Made by a program: the position numbers and the translations under genes. This document shows positions 45,744 to 54,955 of a stretch of DNA of 64,000 nt, piece by piece (positions within the stretch are counted from its first letter, which is position 1; each line of letters opens with the position of its first letter). The DNA is taken from positions 62,001-126,000 of the forward strand of contig NZ_CP050965.1 in the NCBI RefSeq assembly GCF_012273215.1. The letters run 5' to 3'. The notes beneath the pieces were generated by a model. It had not been told where the DNA came from. It ran no database searches and saw only the letters and a program-made list of their open reading frames with translations. This stretch comes from Gemella haemolysans. GTDB lineage: Bacteria > Bacillota > Bacilli > Staphylococcales > Gemellaceae.

Positions 45744-45790
45744 AGAGGGCAATTAAGAAGTAAGTTTTCAAAATTGCCTCTCTTAGAGTT
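45744..45790. terminator. Terminator after the NEAT-like surface gene
   Basis: On the minus strand AGAGGCAATT pairs with AATTGCCCTCT, followed by TTTTAC. It lies 30 bases after the stop of the 2011-aa gene. Confidence 0.7.
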
Positions 45791-45819
45791 AATTTAATAA
45801 ATTTATATTAGAAATAAGA

Positions 45820-48800
45820 TTATTTTCTATATTTTCTTCTACCAAGTAATAGTGCGCCACCTAATACTAATCCTACCGCAGCTAATGAAGCTAAATTATT
45901 ATTTGCTAGTCCAGTTTTAGCTAAGTGTTTTCCTAATTTTGAATTATTTATACTTGATGCTAAGCTGCTGTTTAGCGGTGTAACTTTATTAGGTTGGTTA
46001 CTTTGAATTGCAGGGGTAGTTTGTTTGTTATTTGAGTCATTATGTCCTAAAGTAGTATTATCAATGTTAGAATAATTATGCGCAACACTGCTATTACCAC
46101 TATTAGAATCATTGTGAGTTGCATCATGATTATCAGTGTCGATAGACGTATTATTGTTGTTTGAAGTATTACCACTGTTTTCGTTGTTTTGTCTAGATTT
46201 ATTAGAAACTATTGCGAATTTACTGAAGTGATCTATTTCAAATATTACTTTTCCATCTTTTATAGTTGACTTCATAAGTTCTAACTCTCCGTTATCTTTT
46301 ATGTGATAAACATCTACATCTTTTTCATCTTCTTTTAAGACAATGGCTACTGTACGGTTTGCTTTTGAATTAACTACATTATTGTCTTTGTCTAGAAGTT
46401 TTAAATCTAATATTCTGATTTGATTGTCTGTAGGTAAGTTTAATTTTTCTAGAACTGAACTTGCTAAGGCTTTATCTTCTACAGTAGTTGCAGAAAGTTT
46501 TGCTGCAGTTGTTTTATCTGTTAAAGTAACTTTAACTCCTGATGCGTCATCAGAGAATATATTGTTTATAATATTTTCAGATGGAGTTACGTTATTTGTG
46601 TTAGTGTTTCCTGAATTTGAATTATTATTAGGTTTATTATCAGGAGTAGGTTTGTTTTCAGGTTTGTTATTTCCTGTGTTTTCGTTGTTTCCAGGTTTTA
46701 CTTCAGTAGAACTGTTATTAGCATTATTTGAAGAGTTATTTGCATTATTATTAGCTGTGCTACCATTAGAAATATCACTTGGTTTTGTATTATCTCCAGA
46801 TCCATTATTGCTTGAATTATTAGCAGGGTTATTATCTGGAGTAGGTTTATTTTCAGGTTTGTTATTTCCTGTGTTTTCGTTGTTTCCAGGTTTTACTTCA
46901 GTAGAATTGTTATTAGTATTATTTGAAGAGTTATTTACATTATCATTAGCTGTGCTATTATTAGAATTGTCGCTTGGTTTTGTATTGTCTACAGCTCCAT
47001 TATTACTTGAATTATTATCAGGTTTATTATCTGGAGCAGGCTTATCTTCAGGTTTATTATTTCCTGGGACAGTTTCTTTATCATTTTTATGTTTAGTATA
47101 CTCTTCTAATGCTTTATCTATGTTAGATTTTTCTTCTAAAATTTTCTCTATAGATTTTTCTTCATCATATACTTTTTGAGCTTTTTCTGTGGCTTCTTTT
47201 AGTTTAGCATATGCTTCTTTATTAATTCCTTCTTTATCTTTGTCATCATTAACTAAGATTTTAGCTGTTTCTAAAGGTAAAAGAAGGTTTGCTCTTTCAG
47301 TAGCAAATTTTTTCGCAACTTCATCATTATCATTTTCAGTTGGTTTGTTATCGCTAGGAGTGTCAACTTTATCGCTAGGAGTGTCAACTTTATCGTTAGG
47401 TTTGTTGGCATCACTATTAGATGGAGTGTCGACCTTGTCGCTAGGTTTGTTGGCATCATTGTTAGATGGAGTGTCGACTTTGTCGTTAGGTTTGTTAACT
47501 TCGCTGTTAGATGGAGTGTCGACTTTATCATTAGGTTTGTTGACATCACCGTTAGTAGGAGTGTCAACTTTGTCGTTAGGTTTGTTGGCATCACTGTTAG
47601 CAGGAGTGTCAACTTTGTCGTTAGGTTTGTTAACTTCGCTGTTAGATGGCGTATCAACTTTATCACTTGGTTTATTAGTCTCATTATTATTAGATGTATC
47701 AGTGTTGCCACTTGGTTTATTTGCTTCAGGAGCAGGTGCTTCTTTCAATCCATTAACCGCTTCTTCGATTTCTTTTAATAAACTAGAACGAGTGTCTTCT
47801 AGATTTCTTGTTTCTTTAGCTTTGTTTATGAATTCAGTTGCTTTACTAATAGCTGTAGTTAAATTGTTTTTAGATTCATCTGTATATTTATTAGCGGCAA
47901 GTTTATCGTTGGCTGATTTAACAGCTTCATCTAGTTTTGAAGTGTCGTATCTAAGAAGGTTATAGTATGTTTGAACATCATTAAATAATTTCAAGATTTC
48001 ATTAGATTTAGGGTTGTTGTGTACTAAGTCTTCTAGTTTATCGATTTTACCTTGAAGATAGCTATCTACAGCGTTGATGCTTTCTTCACTGTAGTTTTTA
48101 CTATCTTTATCAGAATTGAAGTTAGCTACAGCTTCAGCGTTTGAAGTTCTTAGTTGAATAAGTAAATCATATTGATTTTTTAAATCTGATAGTTCAGTAA
48201 ATGCAGTAGAAATTTCTTCTGTGCTGGCAATATTATTTTTCAATACATTTTGTGCCGCGTTGATTTTGTTACCGAAGTTTTTAATTACCGCCATATCTTG
48301 GCTCACGTTTGCATTTTTAAATACATTATTCCAACTATCATAGTATTTACTTGTAGTAGCTTCGAATAGTGCGTTTAGTTGTTTTTTATCTGCAGTGATA
48401 ACAGCATTTTCTTTAGGATATTTTACAGATAATACAGCTATGTTTTCATGCTTGTCAGTACCGAATAATGTACTGCTTGCAAAAGTGTTAAGTTTTATTG
48501 TAGATGGTTTTCCTTCGATAGGTATTCTAATTTTTGAAGGATATTTATAAGAATTAGTTACATTATTGTAAGTAACGTCGGCAGTATCTTCTTTTAATAC
48601 TTGAACATCTTTTTCAGTATTACCATCAAAATATGTAAGTTTACTCATAACAGCAACATTAGTTGTTCCATTATTCATAGGAACAAGATCTAATTCTAAG
48701 TAATTTTTTCCATTTTCAGTTACTAGATATACGTTTTTAATTATTCCATTAGCCATAGAAGGACTAGTTAAATCTTGTTTTAATAATGAACCTTCTAATT

Positions 48801-51800
48801 GAACTTTATTATTAGAATCTGTAGAAGGAGATTCTGATGGATTACTTGGTTGATTTTGAGTTGAATCAGCAGAATTGTTAAATGCATTCACAGCGGTATT
48901 CAGTTTGTTTAATTCAGTAAGTAACGCTTCTTCAGTAGACGAATCATTGTTTAATAATTCTTTAGCTTTTGTTAGTTCATTAGTTAAAGTAACAAAGGCT
49001 GCCGGTTCTTTTTTACCTTGTTTTATCAGTTCAACTTCAGCAATTTTTTTCTTAAGTTGTTCTTTAGCTGAAACTTGTTCTGCTTCAGGGTTTTGAGAAC
49101 CATTTAAGTCTTCTATAGCAAATTTAAATTGTTCTTTGTAGTAATCTGTCAAATCGGTATTTACTTGATCGTCAGTATCATTAGAATCAGGTGTTAGTTT
49201 GGCATGTTCAACATATGCTTTTGCTTCATCTATTAATTGTTTAAGTTTAAGTTTTGATTGAGTAATTTTGTTGAAATTGTTGTAAGCTTCTTCAGCTTTT
49301 TTAATTTCTCCAGAAAGTTCTTCAGTATTGATGCGAAGATAGTCTCCTAAATGTTGAACATCTCCTGTTAGTTCATCTAGTTTTTTATATACTGTTACAG
49401 TTCCTTCTTTGTCGAATTCGTTTGAGTAAGTTTCTTTTTTGCCTTCTATATCCACTGGATCTAGAGAGTTTATTTTACTTTCAACTGCATCTAATTTTTC
49501 TTTAACTAATGCTTTACTTTCGCTAGTAAAGTGTGAGTTGTTCTTCCAATCATTTTCATACTGTTCTTTTGCATTTTGTAGTGATTTATGAAGGTTAGCC
49601 AATGAATCTAATTTAGTAGTTTCATCTAAAAGTTTATTAATAATGTTATCTACTTCGTCTTTAGTTAGTGAATCACTATTTAAAAGTTGTTGAGCCTTAG
49701 TAATTAATTGATTGAATGAAGTTTTGAACACTGGTTTTAAATCTTTATAGTTATCTTGGACTGTATTACTTGTGTAGTAATTAATTTTATCTCTTATAGA
49801 AGCTTTTAGAGGTGATTCTTTTTTAGCTTCTAATTTTGTAGAGTAATCGATATATAAATCTGTTGGACTTGTAAAGTTATCGATTCCATTTTTTCCTAAT
49901 GAGAATGAATCTTTAAAATTGAAGTTTCCTAGAAGGGCTATTTCAATATTTTTCTTAGTAGCATCGACTGTAAGTTTTAATTTAGTAGGGTAGTCGCGAC
50001 CTCCAATATTTTTTGTCTCTAAAACAACGGCATCGGCATCTGTATTTCCTAGACTATTGTATTTGAAAGTGTCTGCTAGAGCAAAATCAATAGCTCCACC
50101 CATAATTTTAGGTTCTAATGTTAATATTACTTCGTTTTTACCATTTCCTAATTCGTGAACTTCTACATTTTTTATAAGTTCTGTTAAATCACGACTGTAT
50201 CTTGTTTTAATAGGTTTGTCGCTACCTCTTTCTACGAATTTTGCAGTTACATTATATGGCTCTGCTGGCTTAGTAGTATTTTCAACAGGTGCGGCAGGAA
50301 CTGGTTCTCCTTTTCTACCATCTTTTGTAGTAAGATTATTTATCGCTTCAGTTAATTGTTTAACAAGGTCTGATGTCTCATTGATTTGAGGGTTATAACT
50401 GTTTGTTTGGTTAATCCAGTCTTTAGCGTGATTTAATGCTTGATCAAATTTTTCAAGAGACACAGGTTCGTATTCACTTCTTATTTTTTTATCTGCAATG
50501 CCGATGATACGTTGTAATTCTGTAGTATTGTATCTTAAGTAAGTGAAGTTAGCATTGTCGAAGTCTTTTATTAGCTGAACTAATTCTTTTATGTTTCTTG
50601 TATTTTTTAATGCAGGAACACTCTTAATGTAATTTTTGTAGTTTTCGATACTTTCTTTAGTGTATGTTTTTTCGTTATAAAGATCAAAGAATTCTAATAG
50701 TTTTGCAACTTTAATATCTAGAACCTCTCTTAATGTTGCAATGTCTTCCATTTCATGAATAGGAGTAGAAATTTCATAAAGTTTATCGTAGTTAGCACTA
50801 TCTGAACGTTTTAATTCTTGTAGTTTTGTTATAGCTTCGCTAATTTTAGCTCTTTGTGAGAAGTCTGCAGCTGTATCTGAAGTATTCTCTTTTGTTAGTA
50901 ACCATTCATTAACTTTATTACCACGATCAATCCAATTTTGAATTTTTTCGTCTAATTTTTCTCTGTATTTAGGGATAGCTTCATTACTTTTTTTAGCAGC
51001 TGAGTAGTTAATATCTAAAGCAAATGGACCTGTTTGTTGTTTGACTCCATTTTTATCAATATAAGTCATATTAGAAACAACTAATTGTTCAGCTTTTAAT
51101 TCGCCAGGAACGCTAAAGGCAACAAGGTGTTGATCTTCAGCAGAAGGACCTAGTTTAACATTTGTATCTAAACCAGAAACTTTATTAACAACAAAGCTTG
51201 TAATTTTACTAACTTTATCAGGGTTAGCAACAAGATTAATTTCAATATCTTGCCCTTGTTTGTAGATACCTACTAAAGACTCTTTAAATAGATTTTTAAT
51301 TTCTTCTTTGTTATCAACTACTTTTTTATAGAAATCTTGTTGACCATCGCTAGAAACAGTTACCATTGTTGGTGTTTTGAAGTCAGTAGTAGTGTAAAAA
51401 CCGTCATCTTTTAAATCGTGATTCACATCGAAGTTATAAAGTTGAATATAATATTTTAAAGTGTTAATTGCATTTTGTGCAGTTTTTTCTGTATAAGAAT
51501 TAGCATCTAGTTTTGCTTTTGCAGCAGCAGCTTCGCTCCACATATTATACCAAGGAGTTGTATCGATAACATCATCTGGAACTTGATGATTTTCAAATGT
51601 TACGTGGTAATATGGAAAGTTAGAAGTTTTGTGGAAAAAAGTAGTTCCTAAATATCTATTTGTGATAGACTGATCGTTAAAGATTTTATTTATTATTTCA
51701 TTTAGTTCAGCCTTAGTTTGTTCAGTAGCTGCTTTATCTCCGAAATCAGCTTTTGCTATATTGCTATTTGTTGGCCAAGCTTGAGCTGTGATAGAAGATA

Positions 51801-51855
51801 TAGTAAGTGCTAATGCAACACCCATACTAGATTTTAATAATTTATTTGTTTTCAT
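45820..51855 (-). CDS. Large NEAT-like surface protein, LAKTG-anchored (2011 aa)
   Basis: Signal peptide (about 1-26, ITAQAWP) and an N-terminal domain (about 40-290) of unknown family. Two NEAT-like domains follow at about 532-680 (DYPTKLKLTVD) and 1015-1155 (SMANGIIKNVYLV ... KYPSKIRIPIEG), separated by helical FIVAR-like bundles (about 290-520, 690-1000, 1160-1380). Seven 15-aa NKPNDKVDTP repeats, a short helical part, ~65-aa N/P/S repeats, a beta domain (about 1765-1887, ending FEIDHFSKFAIVSNKS) and LAKTG (1978-1982) complete it. NEAT domains often bind heme or hemoglobin; the heme-contact Tyr pattern is not clear here, so binding is inferred only. RBS AAAAGGAG. Confidence 0.85.
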   Translation of the reverse strand: MKTNKLLKSSMGVALALTISSITAQAWPTNSNIAKADFGDKAATEQTKAELNEIINKIFNDQSITNRYLGTTFFHKTSNFPYYHVTFENHQVPDDVIDTTPWYNMWSEAAAAKAKLDANSYTEKTAQNAINTLKYYIQLYNFDVNHDLKDDGFYTTTDFKTPTMVTVSSDGQQDFYKKVVDNKEEIKNLFKESLVGIYKQGQDIEINLVANPDKVSKITSFVVNKVSGLDTNVKLGPSAEDQHLVAFSVPGELKAEQLVVSNMTYIDKNGVKQQTGPFALDINYSAAKKSNEAIPKYREKLDEKIQNWIDRGNKVNEWLLTKENTSDTAADFSQRAKISEAITKLQELKRSDSANYDKLYEISTPIHEMEDIATLREVLDIKVAKLLEFFDLYNEKTYTKESIENYKNYIKSVPALKNTRNIKELVQLIKDFDNANFTYLRYNTTELQRIIGIADKKIRSEYEPVSLEKFDQALNHAKDWINQTNSYNPQINETSDLVKQLTEAINNLTTKDGRKGEPVPAAPVENTTKPAEPYNVTAKFVERGSDKPIKTRYSRDLTELIKNVEVHELGNGKNEVILTLEPKIMGGAIDFALADTFKYNSLGNTDADAVVLETKNIGGRDYPTKLKLTVDATKKNIEIALLGNFNFKDSFSLGKNGIDNFTSPTDLYIDYSTKLEAKKESPLKASIRDKINYYTSNTVQDNYKDLKPVFKTSFNQLITKAQQLLNSDSLTKDEVDNIINKLLDETTKLDSLANLHKSLQNAKEQYENDWKNNSHFTSESKALVKEKLDAVESKINSLDPVDIEGKKETYSNEFDKEGTVTVYKKLDELTGDVQHLGDYLRINTEELSGEIKKAEEAYNNFNKITQSKLKLKQLIDEAKAYVEHAKLTPDSNDTDDQVNTDLTDYYKEQFKFAIEDLNGSQNPEAEQVSAKEQLKKKIAEVELIKQGKKEPAAFVTLTNELTKAKELLNNDSSTEEALLTELNKLNTAVNAFNNSADSTQNQPSNPSESPSTDSNNKVQLEGSLLKQDLTSPSMANGIIKNVYLVTENGKNYLELDLVPMNNGTTNVAVMSKLTYFDGNTEKDVQVLKEDTADVTYNNVTNSYKYPSKIRIPIEGKPSTIKLNTFASSTLFGTDKHENIAVLSVKYPKENAVITADKKQLNALFEATTSKYYDSWNNVFKNANVSQDMAVIKNFGNKINAAQNVLKNNIASTEEISTAFTELSDLKNQYDLLIQLRTSNAEAVANFNSDKDSKNYSEESINAVDSYLQGKIDKLEDLVHNNPKSNEILKLFNDVQTYYNLLRYDTSKLDEAVKSANDKLAANKYTDESKNNLTTAISKATEFINKAKETRNLEDTRSSLLKEIEEAVNGLKEAPAPEANKPSGNTDTSNNNETNKPSDKVDTPSNSEVNKPNDKVDTPANSDANKPNDKVDTPTNGDVNKPNDKVDTPSNSEVNKPNDKVDTPSNNDANKPSDKVDTPSNSDANKPNDKVDTPSDKVDTPSDNKPTENDNDEVAKKFATERANLLLPLETAKILVNDDKDKEGINKEAYAKLKEATEKAQKVYDEEKSIEKILEEKSNIDKALEEYTKHKNDKETVPGNNKPEDKPAPDNKPDNNSSNNGAVDNTKPSDNSNNSTANDNVNNSSNNTNNNSTEVKPGNNENTGNNKPENKPTPDNNPANNSSNNGSGDNTKPSDISNGSTANNNANNSSNNANNSSTEVKPGNNENTGNNKPENKPTPDNKPNNNSNSGNTNTNNVTPSENIINNIFSDDASGVKVTLTDKTTAAKLSATTVEDKALASSVLEKLNLPTDNQIRILDLKLLDKDNNVVNSKANRTVAIVLKEDEKDVDVYHIKDNGELELMKSTIKDGKVIFEIDHFSKFAIVSNKSRQNNENSGNTSNNNNTSIDTDNHDATHNDSNSGNSSVAHNYSNIDNTTLGHNDSNNKQTTPAIQSNQPNKVTPLNSSLASSINNSKLGKHLAKTGLANNNLASLAAVGLVLGGALLLGRRKYRK
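46618..47063 (-). repeat. ~195 bp repeats (about 2.4 copies) in the NEAT-like gene
   Basis: Two 65-residue units (NNKPENKPTPDN ... STEVKPGNNENTG) and part of a third, very Asn-rich. Near-identical DNA such as that for EVKPGNNENTGNNKPENKP. Likely a flexible wall-spanning stalk. Confidence 0.85.
47350..47690 (-). repeat. Seven 45 bp repeats (NKPNDKVDTPSNSEV)
   Basis: Seven 15-residue units with variants at positions 4, 11 and 13-15. DNA is nearly identical, so slippage or recombination can change the number. Confidence 0.88.
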
Positions 51856-51987
51856 GGATATTCTCCTTTTGTATATAATATAATAATTTATTCTAATATT
51901 AATTTTCTAGAGTTGATTAAAAATACATGATATTATAAAAACTATTTACATAAACACTATTAAATCAACCTTTAAAAATAATAGACA

Positions 51988-52015
51988 TCTATACTATAAC
52001 ATAAAAACGTTTCAA
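51988..52015 (-). promoter_or_regulatory. Promoter of the NEAT-like surface gene
   Basis: On the minus strand TTGAAA (52015-52010), 16 bp, TATAGA (51993-51988). Leader of about 125 nt to the ATG. Confidence 0.5.
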
Positions 52016-52016
52016 T

Positions 52017-52031
52017 TGAAATAGATTATCA
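52017..52031. promoter_or_regulatory. Fur-box-like sequence
   Basis: On the minus strand TGATAATCTATTTCA matches 11 of 14 fixed bases of the Fur 7-1-7 motif TGATAATnATTATCA. It touches the -35 of the NEAT-like gene promoter. Suggests, but does not prove, iron control. Confidence 0.35.
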
Positions 52032-52247
52032 GTATCTTTTATATAAAAAATAAAATAAAATTTCTTGAATTAATAAAATTATACTTACTAATTTAAAATA
52101 ATATTTTAAATTTAGTATTTTTATTATTTAGTAAAAAAGCCAAAGAAATATTTGTATAGGCTTATTTATAATTTTTCCTATTTAAAAAATGTATTCAATT
52201 TAAAAAAATAATTTTTCTTAGTTTATTTTAAATTTTCTTTTTAAAAA

Positions 52248-52276
52248 TTTACTTAATATTTTTCATGTAGTATAAT
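52248..52276 (+). promoter_or_regulatory. rnhA promoter
   Basis: TTTACT (52248-52253), 17 bp, TATAAT (52271-52276), about 33 bases before the ATG. Confidence 0.6.
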
Positions 52277-52308
52277 CTAAAAGGAAATATTTTTATAAGG
52301 AGAGCAAG

Positions 52309-52923
52309 ATGGCGAAATTTTATGCAGTAAAAAAAGGTAAAAAAACAGGTATATTCTCAACTTGGGATGAATGTAAAGAGCAGGTGACTGGATTTAAAGG
52401 TGCGGTTTATAAAAGTTTTAAAACTTTGTCAGAAGCTGAAGCTTTCCTAGAAAGAAATGAAGAAAAAATTGAAAATATTGAAGAAGTTGATGGTGTATAT
52501 GCTTATATCGATGGTAGTTTCGACAGAGTTAGTGGTATATATGGTTCAGGTGTGGTCATAGTAGATGGCGATAAAAAATATGAATATAAACATGCTGGGA
52601 ATCGTGAAGATTATGCACAATTACATAATGTTGCTGGAGAATTGGAAGCTGCAAAATTCGTTATGTGGTATGCTGTTGATAAAAAAATTAAAGAGATTAC
52701 ATTGTTTTACGATTATCAAGGGATAGAAGCGTGGGCAGTTGGAGATTGGAAAGCAAATCTTCCTTATACTCAAGATTATGTAAAATTTTATAGTAAGGTG
52801 AAGATGGCAGTAAAGGTTAATTTTGTGAAGGTAAAAGCTCATACCGGAATTGAGTTGAATGAAGTTGTGGATAAGCTTGCGAAAGAGGCTATTGAACAAT
52901 TTAAAAAAGAAAATACTAAGTAA
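52309..52923 (+). CDS. rnhA: Ribonuclease H with N-terminal viroplasmin-like domain
   Basis: 204 residues. Residues 1-45 form the RNA/DNA-hybrid-binding caulimovirus-viroplasmin domain (KFYAVKKGKKTGIFSTWDECKEQV). The RNase H1 domain (about 63-204) shows the acidic residues in AYIDGSFD, GELEAAKF, LFYDYQGI and NEVVDKLAKEA. It removes RNA from RNA:DNA hybrids such as R-loops. RBS AAGGAGAG. The stop lies 8 bases before the MITE-like copy, whose hairpin may end the transcript. Confidence 0.93.
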   Translation: MAKFYAVKKGKKTGIFSTWDECKEQVTGFKGAVYKSFKTLSEAEAFLERNEEKIENIEEVDGVYAYIDGSFDRVSGIYGSGVVIVDGDKKYEYKHAGNREDYAQLHNVAGELEAAKFVMWYAVDKKIKEITLFYDYQGIEAWAVGDWKANLPYTQDYVKFYSKVKMAVKVNFVKVKAHTGIELNEVVDKLAKEAIEQFKKENTK

Positions 52924-52930
52924 GATAAAG

Positions 52931-53112
52931 CAAGGGGCAGACCCAAAAGTCCTAAAATTTAACAAAGTTCATATGAGAACTCATAGACGCAGTGGTTTAT
53001 TGATATCTAAATTCACTTTATAAAAGCTTTTTAGATATCTAATAAACTGTGCGGGGGTGACTCGACAAAATCTTGTTTCTTAAGAAATCACGATTTTTGA
53101 GTCACTCCCTTG
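52931..53112 (-). repeat. MITE-like structured repeat, copy 2 (inverse orientation)
   Basis: 182 bp, the reverse complement of the copy at 975-1150, sharing both hairpins and the CTATGA-GCAGTGG arm. Its ends, read inward, are CAAGGGGCAGACCCAAAAGT (52931) and CAAGGGAGTGACTCAAAAAT (53112), i.e. imperfect terminal inverted repeats of about 20 bp. The right hairpin is followed by a T-tract (53111-53118) so it can also terminate rnhA. Confidence 0.78.
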
Positions 53113-53140
53113 TTTTTTATTAAACCTTAAAAGATAAATG

Positions 53141-53149
53141 TGTTATAAT
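53141..53149 (+). promoter_or_regulatory. Extended -10 promoter for the ABC exporter
   Basis: TGTTATAAT (TGn-TATAAT), 43 bases before the GTG start and just after the MITE-like element. Confidence 0.5.
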
Positions 53150-53191
53150 TATTAAAATATAATTGAATTCTAGAAGAAAGAGGGTGAATAA

Positions 53192-54955
53192 GTGAGTACA
53201 ACAATAAACAATAAACAAATATTAAATAAGATAGCTGGTCTAATATATAGGGATAAAAAACGTATAATAATTGCGTTGGTAGTTTCGATAGCATCTTATT
53301 ATTTTACGTTATATCCAACTGATAGATTGAGCTATATTGTTGATGGTATAGCGAGTGGAAATATTGATTTTAATGGTGTAGTTAATGAAATTCTTAGAAT
53401 TATTTTAGCTGGGATTGCATTATATATAGTCTATTTCTTTAAAGAATACTATACTTTCATTGGTTATGACAAAGTTATTAAAGATATGACATATGATATC
53501 CAGTATGATATCTATAGGCATACTCCTGTATTTTTTAATAAGTTTAGTATAGGTGAGGTAATAAGTAGATCTACTAATGATATTACAAACTATATTGCTC
53601 CACTTTTTGGGTATGGTATTCTATTAATTTTTGATGGAATAATTTACAATTTATTTATAAGTGTTCTTATATTTAATAAATCAAATTTTATCTATTTACT
53701 GCTAATGCACATACCGTTAGTCATACAAACTATTTATTTAGTGAGTAGACGAAATGTGCAAGAAAAATATTATAACAAGATGGCGAAAACTATGGATGAA
53801 ATTACAGAGGAGACTTTGGAAAATGTTAAAGGTATTCGTGTAATTAGAGCATATAGCTTGTTAGATAAAGTGAGAAATAGTTTTGTAGGAAAACTTAGAA
53901 GTTATGCTAGAAGTAATGAAGAATACATGAAAAAAACTCTTGTCTATCAACCGCTTAATACAGTATCGTTAGCTACAAGTTATATTATAGCTGTAGCTGG
54001 AGGATTTTACTTTATTAATTTAGGGATGATGACATTAGGAGAGTTGATTTCTGTCTGTGTAGTTATAGGTATGATTCAGTGGCCATACATTGCTTTATCT
54101 GAGTTAGTTATTATGATTATAGAAGTTCGTCAAGCTACGAAAAGAATCTTAGAAATCTCTGATAAAAAAGCTGATGTTAATAATGACCTAGCTGAAAGTA
54201 ATTTTGAGTTTAATAGTAGTATTGAATTTAAGGATTTTAATTTCAGTTATGAAGATAATAATCATGTACTAGAAGATATTAATTTTACCATTAATAAAGG
54301 CGAAACTATAGGAGTAGTAGGAAAAACGGGTAGTGGGAAAACGACATTTATTAAGCAACTGTTGCGATTATATCCGATAGATGAAAATACACTTCTTCTT
54401 GATGGTAAGGGGATTGAGAAATACTATGATTATTCTGTTAGAGAAAAAATTGGTTATGCACCACAAGAATATCAGTTGTTTTCAAAATCTATAAAAGAAA
54501 ATGTATTATTTTATAGATATGATTTAGAGGATAGATTAGATGAGGTGTTGGAACAAGCGGACATAGAAAAAGATATTAGTAGATTTAAAGATGGTATTGA
54601 TACCCTTGTAGGAGAAAATGGTTTATCTTTATCAGGTGGACAAAAACAACGTCTAGGTATAGCGAGAGCATTGTTATCTGATCCTGATATCTTAATACTT
54701 GATGACAGCTTAAGTGCGGTAGATTCTAATACAGAAAAAACTATTATAGAAAATATTAAAAAAACCCGAGAAGGTAAGACTAATATAATAGTGGCTCATA
54801 GAATTTCTGCAGTAAGGCATGCTAATAAAATAGTTGTATTAGACAATGGTAAAATATTAAGTTTCGGAACACATGATGAACTTCTTGAAAAATGCCCTTG
54901 GTATAAACAACTAGATGAATATCAAAATAAGGAGGTAGAAGATAATGAAGAATAA
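53192..54955 (+). CDS. ABC exporter half-transporter, subunit A (degenerate-site Walker B)
   Basis: 587 residues; GTG start with AGAGGG upstream. Six membrane helices (about 25-310), then an ATPase domain: Walker A VVGKTGSGKTTF near 375, signature LSLSGGQKQR near 478, Walker B ILILDDSLSAVDS near 500. The catalytic Glu after Walker B is Asp. Together with the partner gene this is a heterodimeric multidrug/lipid exporter of the LmrCD/BmrCD type. The stop codon overlaps the next start by 11 bases. Substrate unknown. Confidence 0.9.
   Translation: MSTTINNKQILNKIAGLIYRDKKRIIIALVVSIASYYFTLYPTDRLSYIVDGIASGNIDFNGVVNEILRIILAGIALYIVYFFKEYYTFIGYDKVIKDMTYDIQYDIYRHTPVFFNKFSIGEVISRSTNDITNYIAPLFGYGILLIFDGIIYNLFISVLIFNKSNFIYLLLMHIPLVIQTIYLVSRRNVQEKYYNKMAKTMDEITEETLENVKGIRVIRAYSLLDKVRNSFVGKLRSYARSNEEYMKKTLVYQPLNTVSLATSYIIAVAGGFYFINLGMMTLGELISVCVVIGMIQWPYIALSELVIMIIEVRQATKRILEISDKKADVNNDLAESNFEFNSSIEFKDFNFSYEDNNHVLEDINFTINKGETIGVVGKTGSGKTTFIKQLLRLYPIDENTLLLDGKGIEKYYDYSVREKIGYAPQEYQLFSKSIKENVLFYRYDLEDRLDEVLEQADIEKDISRFKDGIDTLVGENGLSLSGGQKQRLGIARALLSDPDILILDDSLSAVDSNTEKTIIENIKKTREGKTNIIVAHRISAVRHANKIVVLDNGKILSFGTHDELLEKCPWYKQLDEYQNKEVEDNEE

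Larger units (their letters stand above)
51856..52308. other. Divergent intergenic region before rnhA and the NEAT-like gene
   Basis: 453 bp, very AT-rich. Contains the minus-strand promoter (51988-52015), a Fur-box-like site (52017-52031) and the rnhA promoter (52248-52276). No gene or RNA structure was seen in 52032-52247. Confidence 0.55.

Noticed and set aside
47189-47965. Long plus-strand frames opposite the NEAT-like gene rich in Leu-Ser-Thr repeats
   Set aside because: These are antisense shadows of the KPNDKVDTP repeats, with repeated composition and no RBS.
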